A stretch of DNA of 64,000 nt. It comes from Martinezella multihospitum. Its GTDB lineage: Bacteria > Pseudomonadota > Alphaproteobacteria > Rhizobiales > Rhizobiaceae. This document shows, piece after piece, positions 27,517 through 37,655 of this stretch. The stretch is taken from contig NZ_FMAG01000003.1 of NCBI RefSeq assembly GCF_900094585.1, positions 1-64,000 on the forward strand. The letters are read 5' to 3'. Made by a program: the position numbers and the translations under genes. Numbering within the stretch: the first letter of the stretch is position 1; every line of letters begins with the position of its first letter. A model generated the notes under the pieces. It was not told the DNA's origin and made no database searches. It saw only the letters and a list, made by a program, of their open reading frames with translations.

Positions 27517-29190
27517 TCACCCGTTACCAGCCAGCAAGCGCTTGGCGGCCGCCCTCGCCTCTTCGGTTACCGAAGCACCCGCGAGCATGCGAGCGATTTC
27601 CTCGGTGCGATCCTTCGGTTCCATGGTTGCGACGCGCGTGGAAATCTTTTCCGAGCCGTCCGCAACCGGTCCCTTGGAGATCAGCAGATGCGTTGCGGCG
27701 CGGGCCGCGACCTGTGGCGCGTGGGTGACCGACAGCACCTGCACGCGATCGGACAGGCGCTTCAGCCGCTGGCCGATCGCATCGGCAACCGCGCCGCCGA
27801 CGCCGGTATCGATTTCGTCGAAGACGAGGGTCGGCGCCGAGCCGCGATCGGCAAGCGCAACCTTCAGCGCCAGCAGGAAACGCGACAGCTCACCGCCGGA
27901 GGCAACCTTGGTAATCGGCCCCGGCCGCGTGCCAGGATTGGTCTGCACGTGGAATTCTACGACATCGATGCCCTCGGCCGTCCCGGCCTCTGGATCGCTT
28001 GATATCTCCACCATGAAACGCGCGCGCTCAAGCTTCAGGGCCGGCAACTCGGCCATGACGGCTGCGGCAAGAGCCTCGCCGGCATGGCGACGTTTCTCCG
28101 ACAGACTGCGCGCGGCAACATCATACTCCGCCTTGGCGGCGGAAAGCTCCGCGGCAAGGCGCGACAGCCTCTCCTCGCCCGCATCAAGATCGGCGAGATC
28201 CGAAATCATGCGCGCTGCCAAGGCCGGCAGTTCCGTCACCGGCACCGAATATTTACGCGAGGCACCCCGCAGCGCGAACAGACGCTCTTCGACGCGCTCT
28301 AGTTCGCGCGGATCATATTCCGTCTTGCGGAGTGCTGCTTCTACTTCCATCTGTGCGTTGGAAAGCTGGTCGAGAGCGGCGTCGAGCAGCGCCACAGTAT
28401 CTTCCAGCAGGCCCGGCGCCTCGTGGCTCTTGCGCTCCAGCCGGCGCACCAGCGATGCGATATGCGGCACAGGCGATGCGTTGCCATTGAGGAATTCGGA
28501 AGCCTCGGCGATATCGCCGGCGATGCGCTCGGCCTTCATCATCCGCGAGCGCTTTTCGGCAAGTTCATCCTCTTCGCCGTCCTGCGGCGAGAGCTTCTCC
28601 AGCTCCTCGACAGAGGCGCGGAGATAATCCGCTTCACGCGCGGCCTTCTCGACCTGCTCCCGGTGCCTCTTCAAAGTCCGATCGGTATCGCGCCAGACCT
28701 TGTGCAGCCCGCCGACCTCCTGCGCCTCTTCGGCGAGGCCGGCAAAGGCATCCAGCAAGGTGCGGTGCGCGTCGGTATCGACGAGCGCGCGGTCATCATG
28801 CTGACCGTGAATTTCGACGAGGAGCTGGCCGATCTGGCGCATGAGCTGTACGCTAAGCGCCTGGTCGTTGACAAAGGCCTTTGTACGCCCGTCAGCGGAT
28901 TGGACGCGGCGGAAGATCAGATCGCCGTCATCATCGATATCATTGTCGCGCAAAAGCTTTCGGGCCGGGTGCTGCGTGCCGACATCGAAAACCGCAGTCA
29001 CCTGGCCACGATCCTCGCCATGGCGCACAAGCCCGCCATCGCCGCGCCCGCCGAGAGCCAGCGACAGACTGTCAAGCAGGATGGATTTGCCCGCACCCGT
29101 CTCGCCGGTCAACACCGAAAGTCCGGACTCGAAGGCAAGATCCAGCCGCTCGATCAAAACGATATCGCGGATCGAAAGCTGGATCAGCAT
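27517..29190 (-). CDS. recN: DNA repair protein RecN
   Basis: This 557-residue SMC-like ATPase acts in double-strand break repair. The Walker A motif GETGAGKS lies at residues 29-36. A long coiled coil (about 150-380) separates it from the C-terminal ABC signature SGGELSRFLLALK and Walker B LVFDEIDTGVGG. The length is normal. It follows bamD with a 12-base gap, as in other Rhizobiales. Confidence 0.96.
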   Translation of the reverse strand: MLIQLSIRDIVLIERLDLAFESGLSVLTGETGAGKSILLDSLSLALGGRGDGGLVRHGEDRGQVTAVFDVGTQHPARKLLRDNDIDDDGDLIFRRVQSADGRTKAFVNDQALSVQLMRQIGQLLVEIHGQHDDRALVDTDAHRTLLDAFAGLAEEAQEVGGLHKVWRDTDRTLKRHREQVEKAAREADYLRASVEELEKLSPQDGEEDELAEKRSRMMKAERIAGDIAEASEFLNGNASPVPHIASLVRRLERKSHEAPGLLEDTVALLDAALDQLSNAQMEVEAALRKTEYDPRELERVEERLFALRGASRKYSVPVTELPALAARMISDLADLDAGEERLSRLAAELSAAKAEYDVAARSLSEKRRHAGEALAAAVMAELPALKLERARFMVEISSDPEAGTAEGIDVVEFHVQTNPGTRPGPITKVASGGELSRFLLALKVALADRGSAPTLVFDEIDTGVGGAVADAIGQRLKRLSDRVQVLSVTHAPQVAARAATHLLISKGPVADGSEKISTRVATMEPKDRTEEIARMLAGASVTEEARAAAKRLLAGNG

Positions 29191-29202
29191 CTGCGCTCAA
29201 TC

Positions 29203-30048
29203 TCACGTCCCAAGAAGAAGTTTTTTGCCCGCTCTGGAAATCCACGAGCCCGAGTTTTCACTCGGCTCTACGCCGCCCTTCTGCAGCAGCTGATAGGAAT
29301 CCTTATACCAGCGGCTGTCCGGATAGTTGTGGCCGAGAACGGCAGCCGCCGTTTGCGCTTCGGGTACGATACCCATCGCATAATAAGCTTCGACGAGCCG
29401 CGCCAGGGCTTCTTCGATCTGGTTCGTCGTCGGATACTGCTCCACCACCACGCGGAAGCGGGAAATGGCAGCCAGATAATCCTTGCGCTCCAGATAATAA
29501 CGGCCGACCTGCATTTCCTTGCCGGCAAGCTGATCCTTGGCGAAGCGGATTTTTTCCTGAGCGTCGCTGACATATTGCGACTTCGGATAGGTATTGACGA
29601 GCTTGGTCATCGCCTCGATCGTCTGCTGCGCCGCACGCTGGTCCTGCGTCACGTCGACGATCTGCTTGGCATAGGACGAACCGACCAGATACTGCACATA
29701 GTCGGCATCTTCCGAGCCCGGATATTGCTTGAGATAGGTATTGCCGGTCTGCACCGCATCATCATAACGACCAGTGCGATACTTCACGAAGGTGCTCATC
29801 ACCAATGCCTTGCGAGCCCATTCGGAGAAGGGCTGCTGCTGATTGATGGCATCGAACTTCTTGCCGGCCTCCGTCATGTTGCCGGCCTTGATGTTGGCAA
29901 GGCCCTGATTGTAGAGCATCTCCGGCGGATCGGTCTCGACACCGAGCTTGGTGATGTCGATATCCTTTTTCGTATTACACCCCGTCACCACCGCACCGGT
30001 ACCGGCCAGAAGGAGCGATACGAGCAAAGCCCGTGCTGTGATATTCAT
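29203..30048 (-). CDS. bamD: Outer membrane protein assembly factor BamD (ComL)
   Basis: This 281-residue lipoprotein is part of the BAM complex that inserts beta-barrel proteins in the outer membrane. A lipoprotein signal ends at the lipobox VTGC (about residues 20-23). Five TPR repeats follow, for example PEMLYNQGLANIKAGNMTEAGKKFDAINQQQPFSEWARKA. ATG at 30048 is favoured over in-frame ATG 30072 because AAGGT lies 8 bases upstream and the signal peptide then has normal length. It lies between lpxC and recN; a terminator-like hairpin separates it from lpxC. Confidence 0.92.
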   Translation of the reverse strand: MNITARALLVSLLLAGTGAVVTGCNTKKDIDITKLGVETDPPEMLYNQGLANIKAGNMTEAGKKFDAINQQQPFSEWARKALVMSTFVKYRTGRYDDAVQTGNTYLKQYPGSEDADYVQYLVGSSYAKQIVDVTQDQRAAQQTIEAMTKLVNTYPKSQYVSDAQEKIRFAKDQLAGKEMQVGRYYLERKDYLAAISRFRVVVEQYPTTNQIEEALARLVEAYYAMGIVPEAQTAAAVLGHNYPDSRWYKDSYQLLQKGGVEPSENSGSWISRAGKKLLLGT

Positions 30049-30360
30049 GCGTTCAGACCTTGCAAAACCCATCGGATGACTGTCCCATAGCCGTCGTTGC
30101 GGAGACGGCGTTCTCTCGCTGGCGTTTCTAGCCGCAAAAACACCATCAGGGCAACGCATTGATGGTGCATTAACGCATTTTTGTGGCAAAGACCGCATAT
30201 CCGCAGCCTTTAATCACTGTTTTGACAGGGATTTCTCATATCGGCCCGCACCGTCCTGCCGCCGCTTCGCGACCGAAGACAAACCCGATGAGTCGTCCGT
30301 CAAAAAAAGAGCCGCCCTTCATCAGAGCGGCCGCCTTTTTTCATTTCGATCCCGAAAAAA
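30049..30360. other. Spacer between lpxC and bamD
   Basis: These 312 bases hold no gene. They contain the bidirectional hairpin at 30302-30341 and presumably the bamD promoter. Confidence 0.5.
30302..30341 (-). terminator. Terminator downstream of lpxC
   Basis: On the minus strand GCCGC/GCGGC (30327-30331 with 30311-30315) is followed by a run of T (complement of A at 30302-30308). On the plus strand a T-run also follows, so it could work both ways. The stem is short. Confidence 0.55.
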
Positions 30361-31317
30361 TCACGCCGACCAGGGAGCGAATTCAGGGGCGTTGACCGCA
30401 ATGAACTCGCGGCCGTGACCGCGTTGACGCGGTGCAGAGGTTTCGACGACTTCATAAGCCGAAGCGTCGCTGAGCAGTGCCTTCAGGGCATTCGCATTCA
30501 TGCGATGGCCGCCGCGATAGGAGCGGTAGCAACCAATGAACTGTGCACCGGCGAGAGCCAGATCGCCGACCGCATCGAGCGTCTTGTGGCGGACGAACTC
30601 GTCCTTCGCGTAACGCAGGCCTTCGACGTTGATGACGGTGTTGTCGTCAGAAATGACGACGGAATTTTCCAGCGACGAACCCAGCGCATGACCCGAAGCC
30701 CAGAGGGGCTCGACATCGCGCATGAAGCCGAAGGTACGGGCGCGCGACAGTTCCGTCTTGAAGGTCTCGGCGGTCAGGTCGCCTTCCCACTTCTGGCGGC
30801 CGATCAGCGGGCATTCGAAGTCGATCTCGACTTCGAAGCGCGTGCCGTCATACGGACGAAACTCACACCAGGAACCGCCTGCTTCGATCCGCACCGGCTT
30901 GATGACGCGGATGTAGCGACGCTTGACGCCGAGCGAAACGACACCCACCTGCTCGATCGCCTCGATGAAGGGATAGGAGCTGCCGTCCATGATCGGCATT
31001 TCCGCACCTGACACTTCGACGACGACGTTATCGAGGCCGATCGCATAGATCGCCGCCATGACATGCTCGACCGTCGCGACGGAGCGCGCCGGAGAAAAAC
31101 CGAGAACCGTGCAGAGATCCGTATTGCCGACCTGCGAGGAAACGGCACGCAGTTCGGTCACATCGCCATTGTCGTGCAGGCGCTGGAAAACGACACCGGT
31201 GCCGGCTTCGGCGGGGTAGAAGGTGATCGACACGTTAGCACCGGAATGAACGCCAATACCGGAAAGTGTCACAGGGTTTGCAATGGTGGTCTGAAAACCA
31301 AGCAATCCAATTGCCAT
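30361..31317 (-). CDS. lpxC: UDP-3-O-acyl-N-acetylglucosamine deacetylase
   Basis: This 318-residue zinc enzyme commits UDP-acyl-GlcNAc to lipid A synthesis. Motifs: QTTIANPVTLSGIGVHSGANV at the N-terminus, zinc His85 in VATVEHVMAAIYA, and the second ligand set in EFVRHKTLDAVGDLALAGAQFIG. ATG at 31317 (MAIGLLGFQ) is chosen for family length; a frame from 31359 adds 14 unsupported residues. Its place after ftsZ is standard for proteobacterial dcw clusters. Confidence 0.95.
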   Translation of the reverse strand: MAIGLLGFQTTIANPVTLSGIGVHSGANVSITFYPAEAGTGVVFQRLHDNGDVTELRAVSSQVGNTDLCTVLGFSPARSVATVEHVMAAIYAIGLDNVVVEVSGAEMPIMDGSSYPFIEAIEQVGVVSLGVKRRYIRVIKPVRIEAGGSWCEFRPYDGTRFEVEIDFECPLIGRQKWEGDLTAETFKTELSRARTFGFMRDVEPLWASGHALGSSLENSVVISDDNTVINVEGLRYAKDEFVRHKTLDAVGDLALAGAQFIGCYRSYRGGHRMNANALKALLSDASAYEVVETSAPRQRGHGREFIAVNAPEFAPWSA

Positions 31318-31646
31318 GTAATTCTGCCTTCGTCTATCTGATCCAGGCCGGGCGGTCATCTTCGGACACTTACCCTTATCGCCGGTTCAGTCTGTTAACT
31401 ATGCCACGCACCTCACATACATTCGTCATCGAATGTGATTCAGCGGGCTTGCTTGATATCTACATACGCGCCAGGACATCGCATTCCAAATCACTGTTTC
31501 TTTCGTTTTGTTACGAAAGCAGCAGATTGAAATCATTGAATAATTTTAAATATTACAACAGGTATAAAATAAGGAAATCCGGGGTCTTTCGGCCCCGGAT
31601 TTCATCAAGATGGTTAGCAACCTATTAAAAGGCTGCCCTTTGCGGG
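31318..31646. other. Spacer between ftsZ and lpxC
   Basis: No gene is seen. This A/T-rich stretch (about 31400-31570) probably has the lpxC promoter on the minus strand. The ftsZ terminator hairpin is at 31575-31602. Confidence 0.5.
31575..31602 (-). terminator. Terminator-like hairpin after ftsZ
   Basis: AAATCCGGGG pairs with CCCCGGATTT over an 8-base loop. On the minus strand it is followed by CCTTATTTTATA, a weak T-run. Confidence 0.65.
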
Positions 31647-33389
31647 TCAGTTCGACTGGCGGCGCAGGAAGGCCGGAATCTCGAGCTGATCGTCCTCATG
31701 GCTTGCCATGCGAGCCTGCGGAGCCTGGCGGCCATGATCGTCGAGGTTGCCGCGACGCGGAGCGTAGAGGCTTGCTTCCGGCGACGGCGCACGACGCTGC
31801 TGCGGAGCGGCGTTGTTCGTCGGAGCCATCATGTCGTCGAAGGCCGGATCCTCTTCGCGGCGGCCGAGCGAATTGGTGATTCGCTTCAGGAGACCCATTG
31901 GGCCACGCTCTTCGGTCGCCTGGGCGGCTGCCGGCTGGGCGCGATGTTCCATTTCGGCCTTAACGACCGGCGGGAAATCCTCGACCTTCGGCATGCGGAC
32001 CTGCTCGGGAGCCTGGCGAATGACCGGCTGCTGATGCATGACCGGCGCCTGCTGCTGAGGCTGCGGCTGAACCGGAGCCTGACGGACCGGCTGGGCTTCC
32101 GGGGCTGCTGCGAAGATGCGGCTCTGCGGACGGAAGTTGTCTTCCGGCGCTGCGGCCTGCGGCATGACCGGCTGCTGCTGGGCATGTGCCTGGCGGCCCA
32201 TTTGGAATTCCAGTTCGCGCTCCAGATCGGCTTCTACCGCACGAATCGTCTGAGCAACCGGATCGACAGTGCGAGGAGCCGGAGCGGCAGCCTGTGCGGT
32301 CTGGGCCTGCGCGACGTGGGCAGGCTGAGCTGCGGCCGCTACCGGAGCGGCGGCCGCGGAAGGACGCATAGCGGGCTTCGCGGCCGGGCGGAATTCCATA
32401 CCTCTGTCTGCGGCTTCGTTCATCGCACGGTCGATGCCCGTTGCAACGACGGAAACGCGGATGATGCCTTCAAGCGATTCGTCGAAAGTGGCGCCGAGGA
32501 TGATGTTGGCGTCGGGATCGACTTCTTCGCGGATGCGGGTTGCAGCTTCGTCGACTTCGAATAGCGTCAGGTCACGGCCGCCGGTGATCGAGATCAGCAG
32601 GCCCTGTGCACCCTTCATCGAGGTTTCGTCGAGCAGCGGGTTGGCAATGGCGGCTTCAGCAGCCTGCATTGCACGGCCCTGGCCGGAAGCCTCGCCTGTA
32701 CCCATCATGGCGCGGCCCATTTCGCGCATGACCGAACGGACGTCGGCGAAGTCGAGGTTGATGAGACCTTCCTTCACCATCAGATCGGTGATGCAGGCAA
32801 CGCCCGAATAGAGAACCTGGTCGGCCATCGAGAACGCGTCGGCGAAAGTCGTCTTGTCGTTAGCGATACGGAAGAGGTTCTGGTTCGGAATGACGATCAA
32901 CGTGTCGACCGACTTCTGCAGTTCCTGGATGCCCATTTCGGCCAGACGCATGCGGCGGCCGCCTTCGAAGTGGAACGGCTTGGTCACGACGCCGACGGTC
33001 AGGATGCCCTTGTTGCGAGCGGCCTGTGCGACGACCGGAGCAGCACCCGTACCCGTGCCGCCGCCCATGCCGGCGGTGACGAAGCACATATGCGTCCCGT
33101 TCAGGTGATCGATGATTTCATCGATGCACTCTTCAGCAGCTGCACGGCCGACTTCCGGCTGCGAACCGGCGCCGAGACCTTCCGTGACGTTGACGCCGAG
33201 CTGGATGATCCGCTCTGCCTTCGTCATGGTCAGCGCCTGCGCATCGGTGTTGGCGACGACGAAATCGACGCCCTGCAAGCCTGCCGTGATCATGTTGTTG
33301 ACGGCATTGCCGCCACCGCCACCAACACCGAACACGGTGATTCGCGGCTTAAGCTCGGTGATATCTGGCTTATGCAGCTTGATAGTCAT
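31647..33389 (-). CDS. ftsZ: Cell division protein FtsZ (long rhizobial form)
   Basis: This 580-residue tubulin homologue polymerises into the Z ring at midcell. The GTPase core covers about 1-320: [12 protein letters not shown] at the N-terminus, tubulin signature GGGTGTG (109-115), and the T7 loop [11 protein letters not shown]. It is followed by an unusually long, Ala/Gln/Pro-rich disordered linker of about 230 residues and a conserved C-terminal peptide ending [11 protein letters not shown], which binds FtsA and other partners. E. coli FtsZ has 383 residues; the extra length is the linker. It starts 103 bases after ftsA, so it may have its own promoter. Confidence 0.98.
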   Translation of the reverse strand: MTIKLHKPDITELKPRITVFGVGGGGGNAVNNMITAGLQGVDFVVANTDAQALTMTKAERIIQLGVNVTEGLGAGSQPEVGRAAAEECIDEIIDHLNGTHMCFVTAGMGGGTGTGAAPVVAQAARNKGILTVGVVTKPFHFEGGRRMRLAEMGIQELQKSVDTLIVIPNQNLFRIANDKTTFADAFSMADQVLYSGVACITDLMVKEGLINLDFADVRSVMREMGRAMMGTGEASGQGRAMQAAEAAIANPLLDETSMKGAQGLLISITGGRDLTLFEVDEAATRIREEVDPDANIILGATFDESLEGIIRVSVVATGIDRAMNEAADRGMEFRPAAKPAMRPSAAAAPVAAAAQPAHVAQAQTAQAAAPAPRTVDPVAQTIRAVEADLERELEFQMGRQAHAQQQPVMPQAAAPEDNFRPQSRIFAAAPEAQPVRQAPVQPQPQQQAPVMHQQPVIRQAPEQVRMPKVEDFPPVVKAEMEHRAQPAAAQATEERGPMGLLKRITNSLGRREEDPAFDDMMAPTNNAAPQQRRAPSPEASLYAPRRGNLDDHGRQAPQARMASHEDDQLEIPAFLRRQSN

Positions 33390-33492
33390 TGTACCCGTTC
33401 CTTCTCTTTATGGCCGCATCGCCACGCCGGCCAATTCACTCGATTTCACTTGCCTGACGCTTGCCCCGGAATGGATTTCCGGGATCAGGCAC
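33390..33492. promoter_or_regulatory. ftsA-ftsZ spacer
   Basis: These 103 bases separate two genes that otherwise sit in a tightly overlapping cluster, so an ftsZ promoter or processing site is likely. The ribosome binding site GAGAAGGAACGG lies just before the ftsZ ATG. No specific motif was identified. Confidence 0.4.
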
Positions 33493-34824
33493 TCAAAAAC
33501 TCTCTTTCAGCCATTGGCCGACGCGGCCGATCCGGCTGTTGTTGCCTCCAAACGACGAGAGCAGACCGCTGCTCGGCGCATGTGTTTCCATGTCTGCGAC
33601 CTGCGGATAGATCATCAGTCCCACAGCGGTCGAAAAAGCCGGCCCCTTGGCTGCCGTCGGCAAACCAGACACGCCCATCGGACGACCGATGCGGACATTG
33701 CGGGCAAGTACCCGGCGCGCCACATCGGGCAGACCGGTCAGCTGGCTGGCGCCGCCGGTCAGGACGACGCGCTTGCCGACGATCGGGCTGAAGCCCGAAC
33801 GCTGAATGCGATCGCGAATGAGTTCGAGGGTTTCCTCGATACGAGCCTTGACGATGCGCGACACCAGTGCTTTCGGCACCTGTGTCGGCTGGTCACGCTC
33901 GTCTTCGCCGATCGGCGGGATGGAAATCAGTTCACGCTCTTCCGAAGAATTCGCGAGCGCCGAGGCATGGACGACCTTCAGGCGCTCCGCATCCTCGATG
34001 CGGGTGGAAAGGCCGCGGGCAAGGTCGGTGGTGACATGATGGCCGCCAAGGCTGACGGCATCGGTATGCACGAGCTTGCCCTCGGCAAAGACCGAAATCG
34101 TCGTGGTGCCGCCGCCCATATCGATCGCAGCGCAGCCGAGCTCGACCTCATCGTCGACCAGAGCTGCAAGGCCGCTGGCGTAGGGTGTTGCCACCATGCC
34201 TTCGACCGAGAGATGGGCGCGATTGATGCAGAGCTCGAGATTGCGAAGTGCCGCGCGCTCTGCCGTCACCACATGCATGTCGACACCAAGAGCATCGCCG
34301 AACATGGCCAGCGGATCGCGGATGCCGCGCTCGCCGTCCAGGGAATAACCGGTTGCCAGCGAATGCAGCACGGCGCGCTCCTGGCGGACCGACTGCTGGC
34401 AGGCTGCGGCCAGAACCTTCTTGAGATCGTTGGACTCGACTTCTTGACCGCCGAGATCGATGGTCGCCGTGTAGATGTCGCTGCCGAGACGGCCGGCGGA
34501 AACATTGACGATCAGACTATCGACAGTGAGGCCAGCCATACGTTCTGCAGCATCCACCGCAAGACGGATGACACCTTCCAAAGCATCGAGATCGGCGATC
34601 ACGCCGGTCTTGATGCCGCGGGAACGCTGATGGCCGATACCGATGATCTCGATATTATGCGTGCGGTTCGGGAGAACCTGGCTCTCCTCGCGCGGCGTCA
34701 GGCGGCCGATCATGCAGACGACCTTTGTCGAGCCGATGTCGAGGACCGACACGATATGCGACCGCTTCGAAGAGAGCGGCTTCAACCGAGGCAGGCCGAA
34801 ATGGGACGAACCGAATAAGCTCAT
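33493..34824 (-). CDS. ftsA: Cell division protein FtsA
   Basis: This 443-residue actin-like protein tethers FtsZ filaments to the inner membrane. Actin-fold parts: VSVLDIGSTKVVCMIG (phosphate 1), the 1C domain (about 105-190), AAIDMGGGTTTISVFAEG (phosphate 2) and VVLTGGASQLTGL (adenosine motif). The C-terminal membrane-targeting helix is present (GRVGQWLKESF). A Pro-free N-terminal extension of about 25 residues is typical of rhizobial FtsA. Its ATG overlaps the ftsQ stop by 4 bases, so they are translationally coupled. Confidence 0.97.
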   Translation of the reverse strand: MSLFGSSHFGLPRLKPLSSKRSHIVSVLDIGSTKVVCMIGRLTPREESQVLPNRTHNIEIIGIGHQRSRGIKTGVIADLDALEGVIRLAVDAAERMAGLTVDSLIVNVSAGRLGSDIYTATIDLGGQEVESNDLKKVLAAACQQSVRQERAVLHSLATGYSLDGERGIRDPLAMFGDALGVDMHVVTAERAALRNLELCINRAHLSVEGMVATPYASGLAALVDDEVELGCAAIDMGGGTTTISVFAEGKLVHTDAVSLGGHHVTTDLARGLSTRIEDAERLKVVHASALANSSEERELISIPPIGEDERDQPTQVPKALVSRIVKARIEETLELIRDRIQRSGFSPIVGKRVVLTGGASQLTGLPDVARRVLARNVRIGRPMGVSGLPTAAKGPAFSTAVGLMIYPQVADMETHAPSSGLLSSFGGNNSRIGRVGQWLKESF

Positions 34825-35753
34825 GTATCCTGACCTGCTTTCTTCAAAGCCTTGTTTCTTGCATCGACTGCGGCCTGGCGACGAACTGCGGCATCCGGGG
34901 TTAACTCAATGGCGGTACGATCATCGATACGGAGATCGACGGCAGCGATATCGCGCTGCAGAAGGTTTTCGTCCTTGTCGAGCTTGGTCAGCCGTGCGAG
35001 CGCACCATCGATGTTGTCTTCCGGCAATTTGATGATGACGCCGTTATCCAGATAGAGATCCCAGCGACGGCCGGCGACACGCACGAAAGCCTTCACGTGG
35101 TCGCGAACATCGGGCCACTTGGCAAACTGGTCGTCGATGGAGGCGGCTGCGGTTTCGGCATCGCGACCGACGAAGAGCGGCAGCTTTGCGAACTTGTTGT
35201 CGCGCAGCGGCGCAATCACGCTGCCATCCTTCTGGATCAGCGAAAGCTCGGAACCGTGCTGCCAGATCGCATAGGCCTTGCGCTCCTTGAGCTTCACCTC
35301 GACGGTCCGCGGATAGACCTTGCGAACCTCGACATTCTGAACCCAGGGCAGATTCGCGATCTTCTGGCGGGCCGCATCGGCATTAAGGGCAACGAGCGAG
35401 GTCGTGCCGTCGAGGCCGAGCAGCTGCAGGATCTCGATTTCTGAGGTCTCGTCATTGCCGGAGACCTTCACATCCTCAATCGCAAAACCCGCAGCAGACG
35501 TCGTTGCTTCCGCGACCGCCTGGGTGTGGCCACCGACCGACATGCCATAAAGCCCGGTCGCAGCAAGGAGAACGAGAGTCGAGATAGTTCCCGTATGAGC
35601 GGGAATGTTAATGCGACCCGAACCAAGACTGACCAGGAAGCGAACGGCGCGGCGCAGCGGACGCGGCAGGACAAATGCGTCCTCGACGTCGTCGATGGCG
35701 AGCGGGACGCGATGACGGGACCGCCTTATATTTTTGACCGTCAGCGCAAACAC
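34821..35753 (-). CDS. ftsQ: Cell division protein FtsQ
   Basis: This 310-residue bitopic membrane protein bridges early and late divisome parts. It has an N-terminal cytoplasmic tail of about 50 residues, a transmembrane helix ([19 protein letters not shown]), and a periplasmic POTRA domain ([24 protein letters not shown]) followed by the FtsQ/DivIB beta domain. GTG at 35753 is chosen because GGAGG lies 7 bases upstream; the frame also stays open to a GTG at 35774. The start overlaps the end of ddlB by 13 bases and the end overlaps ftsA by 4. Confidence 0.95.
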   Translation of the reverse strand: MFALTVKNIRRSRHRVPLAIDDVEDAFVLPRPLRRAVRFLVSLGSGRINIPAHTGTISTLVLLAATGLYGMSVGGHTQAVAEATTSAAGFAIEDVKVSGNDETSEIEILQLLGLDGTTSLVALNADAARQKIANLPWVQNVEVRKVYPRTVEVKLKERKAYAIWQHGSELSLIQKDGSVIAPLRDNKFAKLPLFVGRDAETAAASIDDQFAKWPDVRDHVKAFVRVAGRRWDLYLDNGVIIKLPEDNIDGALARLTKLDKDENLLQRDIAAVDLRIDDRTAIELTPDAAVRRQAAVDARNKALKKAGQDT

Positions 35754-36667
35754 GACGCGTCCTCCACCATCCACCGGAGAAATTCACCAAAAGAGTAGCC
35801 GGCATGCGCGGCCATTTCAGGCACCAGGGAGGTAGGAGTCATGCCGGGCTGGGTATTGATCTCCAACCAGACAAGTTCGCCCTCTTCGGAAAAGCGATCG
35901 TCAAAACGGAAGTCAGATCGACTAACACCGCGGCAGCCGATAGCTTCATGCGCCCTTAACGATAATGTTTGTATCTTTTGGTAAAGATTCGGTGAAATTT
36001 CCGCCGGCAAGACATGTTTTGAACCACCTGCCGCGTACTTGGCATCATAATCATAGAAGCTGTGGCCAAGAGGCACGATCTCGGTCACACCCAGAACCTT
36101 GCCACCCATGACGCCACAGGTCAGCTCGCGGCCGTGGATATAACGCTCGACCAGAACCTCATCGCCATAGCGCCATTCGGCCGACGTAATGATCTGCGGC
36201 GGATGCGCCTGGCCTTCCCTGACGATCACGACACCGAAACTGGACCCCTCGCGCACCGGCTTTACGACATAGGGCGGCGGCATCGGGTGCTCGCGAACGA
36301 TATCGAAGCGATCCATGACGATCGAACCGGCAACCGGAACACCGGCCGCGGCGGCAACCGTCTTCGCGCGGGACTTGTCCATAGCAAGCGCCGAGGCAAG
36401 CACGCCGGAATGTGTGTAGGGAATCTGCAGATATTCCAGAATGCCCTGAATGGTGCCGTCTTCGCCGAAAGGACCATGCAATGCATTGAAGACCACATCG
36501 GGCTTCAGCTCAGCCAGGCGGCTGGCAACGTCATGATCGACATCGACGCGAGTTACCTGGAAGCCTTCGGCTTCGAGGGCATCGGCACATGCCTTTCCCG
36601 AGGAAAGGCTGACCGGCCTCTCCGAGGAAAATCCGCCCAAAAGGACAGCCACATGCTTGCCACCCAT
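35741..36667 (-). CDS. ddlB: D-alanine--D-alanine ligase
   Basis: This 308-residue ATP-grasp ligase makes D-Ala-D-Ala for the pentapeptide added by MurF. Typical parts: [62 protein letters not shown], and a C-terminal Mg site [27 protein letters not shown] at 36667 with GGGGGT upstream gives family length; a frame from 36733 adds 22 residues. It opens the second half of the cluster ddlB-ftsQ-ftsA-ftsZ and is preceded by a long regulatory region. Confidence 0.97.
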   Translation of the reverse strand: MGGKHVAVLLGGFSSERPVSLSSGKACADALEAEGFQVTRVDVDHDVASRLAELKPDVVFNALHGPFGEDGTIQGILEYLQIPYTHSGVLASALAMDKSRAKTVAAAAGVPVAGSIVMDRFDIVREHPMPPPYVVKPVREGSSFGVVIVREGQAHPPQIITSAEWRYGDEVLVERYIHGRELTCGVMGGKVLGVTEIVPLGHSFYDYDAKYAAGGSKHVLPAEISPNLYQKIQTLSLRAHEAIGCRGVSRSDFRFDDRFSEEGELVWLEINTQPGMTPTSLVPEMAAHAGYSFGEFLRWMVEDASCLR

Positions 36668-36913
36668 CAATACCCCCGACTCCACGGTCTCTAACTTTGC
36701 TTTTGCTGGGCCTCGCCTAACCGCGATTCTCACCCCGCTTTCAATAGGTCGATTAGAACGACATTAAGGTTAATGAAGCGTTTACTTTCGTTAACTTTCC
36801 GCCGTCCCGGCGATGGTCGAATGGTTCGAATCAAACCGACTTAAAGAATTCTGCCATTGGAATCATGGAGTTGCTACTTTTGAAATCGCTACATTTAGAT
36901 TTTTTTAAACAAT
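36668..36913. promoter_or_regulatory. ddlB-ftsQAZ promoter region
   Basis: These 246 A/T-rich bases separate ddlB from the aquaporin terminator. They hold a CtrA-like site (36769-36784), the dyad CATTAA-GG-TTAATG (36762-36775) that overlaps it, and GANTC sites at 36725, 36828 and 36860. This is the only long gap upstream of ddlB, so the promoter for the ftsQAZ half of the cluster should lie here. Confidence 0.6.
36769..36784 (-). promoter_or_regulatory. Candidate CtrA binding site upstream of ddlB
   Basis: On the minus strand it reads TAAA-N7-TTAAC, one mismatch from the CtrA consensus TTAA-N7-TTAAC. It lies about 100 bases before the ddlB start, on the coding strand. In Caulobacter and other Alphaproteobacteria CtrA controls ftsQA, so the place is sensible. 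Confidence 0.5.
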
Positions 36914-36945
36914 GAGCCCCGCATCGATAGTTCGATACGGGGCTC
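36914..36945 (-). terminator. Terminator downstream of the aquaporin gene
   Basis: GAGCCCCG and CGGGGCTC form an 8-bp stem whose loop carries a second small pairing (ATCGAT/TTCGAT region). On the minus strand ATTGTTT follows. It isolates aqpZ from the ddlB promoter. Confidence 0.7.
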
Positions 36946-36968
36946 AAGGCATTAAAATGACGACGATA

Positions 36969-37655
36969 TCACTCGCTGTCGTCGACCAGTTTCCAGACCA
37001 GTCCACCCAGCGCTCCGCCGACGATAGGGGCGACCCAAAACAGCCAAAGCTGCTGCAAAGCCCAACCGCCGACAAACAGTGCCTGCCCCGTCGAGCGGGC
37101 CGGATTGACCGACGTGTTGGTGATCGGAATCGAGATCAGATGGATCAGCGTCAACGCCAAGCCGATGGCGATCGGCGCGAAGCCGGCCGGCACCTTGCTG
37201 CTCGTCGAGCCCAGAATCACGACCAGGAAGAACAGCGTCAGCACGATTTCGGCCACCAATGCCGACACCATGGAATAGCCGCCGGGAGAATGTTCCCCAT
37301 AGCCGTTCGCAGCAAAGCCTCCGAGCTGGAAATCAGCCTTGCCGCTTGCGATCAGATAGAGCACCGCCGCCGCGGCGACCGCGCCGATCACCTGCGCGAT
37401 AATATAGGGAATGAGCTGCCCGCCGGGAAAGCGGCCAGCCACCGTCAGGCCGACCGAAACGGCCGGATTGAAGTGCCCTCCCGATATGCCGCCGACGGCA
37501 AAAGCCATGGTCAGCACGGTCAGACCGAACGCAAAGGCAACGCCTAGAAAACCGATACCGAGGCTCGGAAATGCCGCTGCGAAGATCGCACTGCCGCAGC
37601 CGCCGAATACGAGCCAAAACGTCCCAAGAAACTCAGCGATGAGTTTTTTCTGCAT
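36969..37655 (-). CDS. aqpZ: Aquaporin Z-type water channel
   Basis: This 228-residue inner-membrane channel has six transmembrane helices and two NPA half-helices: N63PA in [12 protein letters not shown] and N184PA with Arg187 in [10 protein letters not shown]. His/Thr/Arg-type selectivity residues of the AqpZ water channel rather than GlpF are suggested by the TSVNPARS segment. ATG at 37655 with GGAGAAGGA upstream is used; a frame from 37772 adds 39 unsupported residues. It is divergent from the MHS transporter; together they interrupt the dcw order between murB and ddlB. Confidence 0.92.
   Translation of the reverse strand: MQKKLIAEFLGTFWLVFGGCGSAIFAAAFPSLGIGFLGVAFAFGLTVLTMAFAVGGISGGHFNPAVSVGLTVAGRFPGGQLIPYIIAQVIGAVAAAAVLYLIASGKADFQLGGFAANGYGEHSPGGYSMVSALVAEIVLTLFFLVVILGSTSSKVPAGFAPIAIGLALTLIHLISIPITNTSVNPARSTGQALFVGGWALQQLWLFWVAPIVGGALGGLVWKLVDDSE

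Noticed and set aside
28423..30090. 555-codon plus-strand frame over recN and bamD
   Set aside because: It is antisense to two conserved genes and is a compositional shadow.
33112..34818. 568-codon plus-strand frame over ftsA and the ftsZ start
   Set aside because: It is opposite to ftsA and ftsZ, and no domain is recognised.
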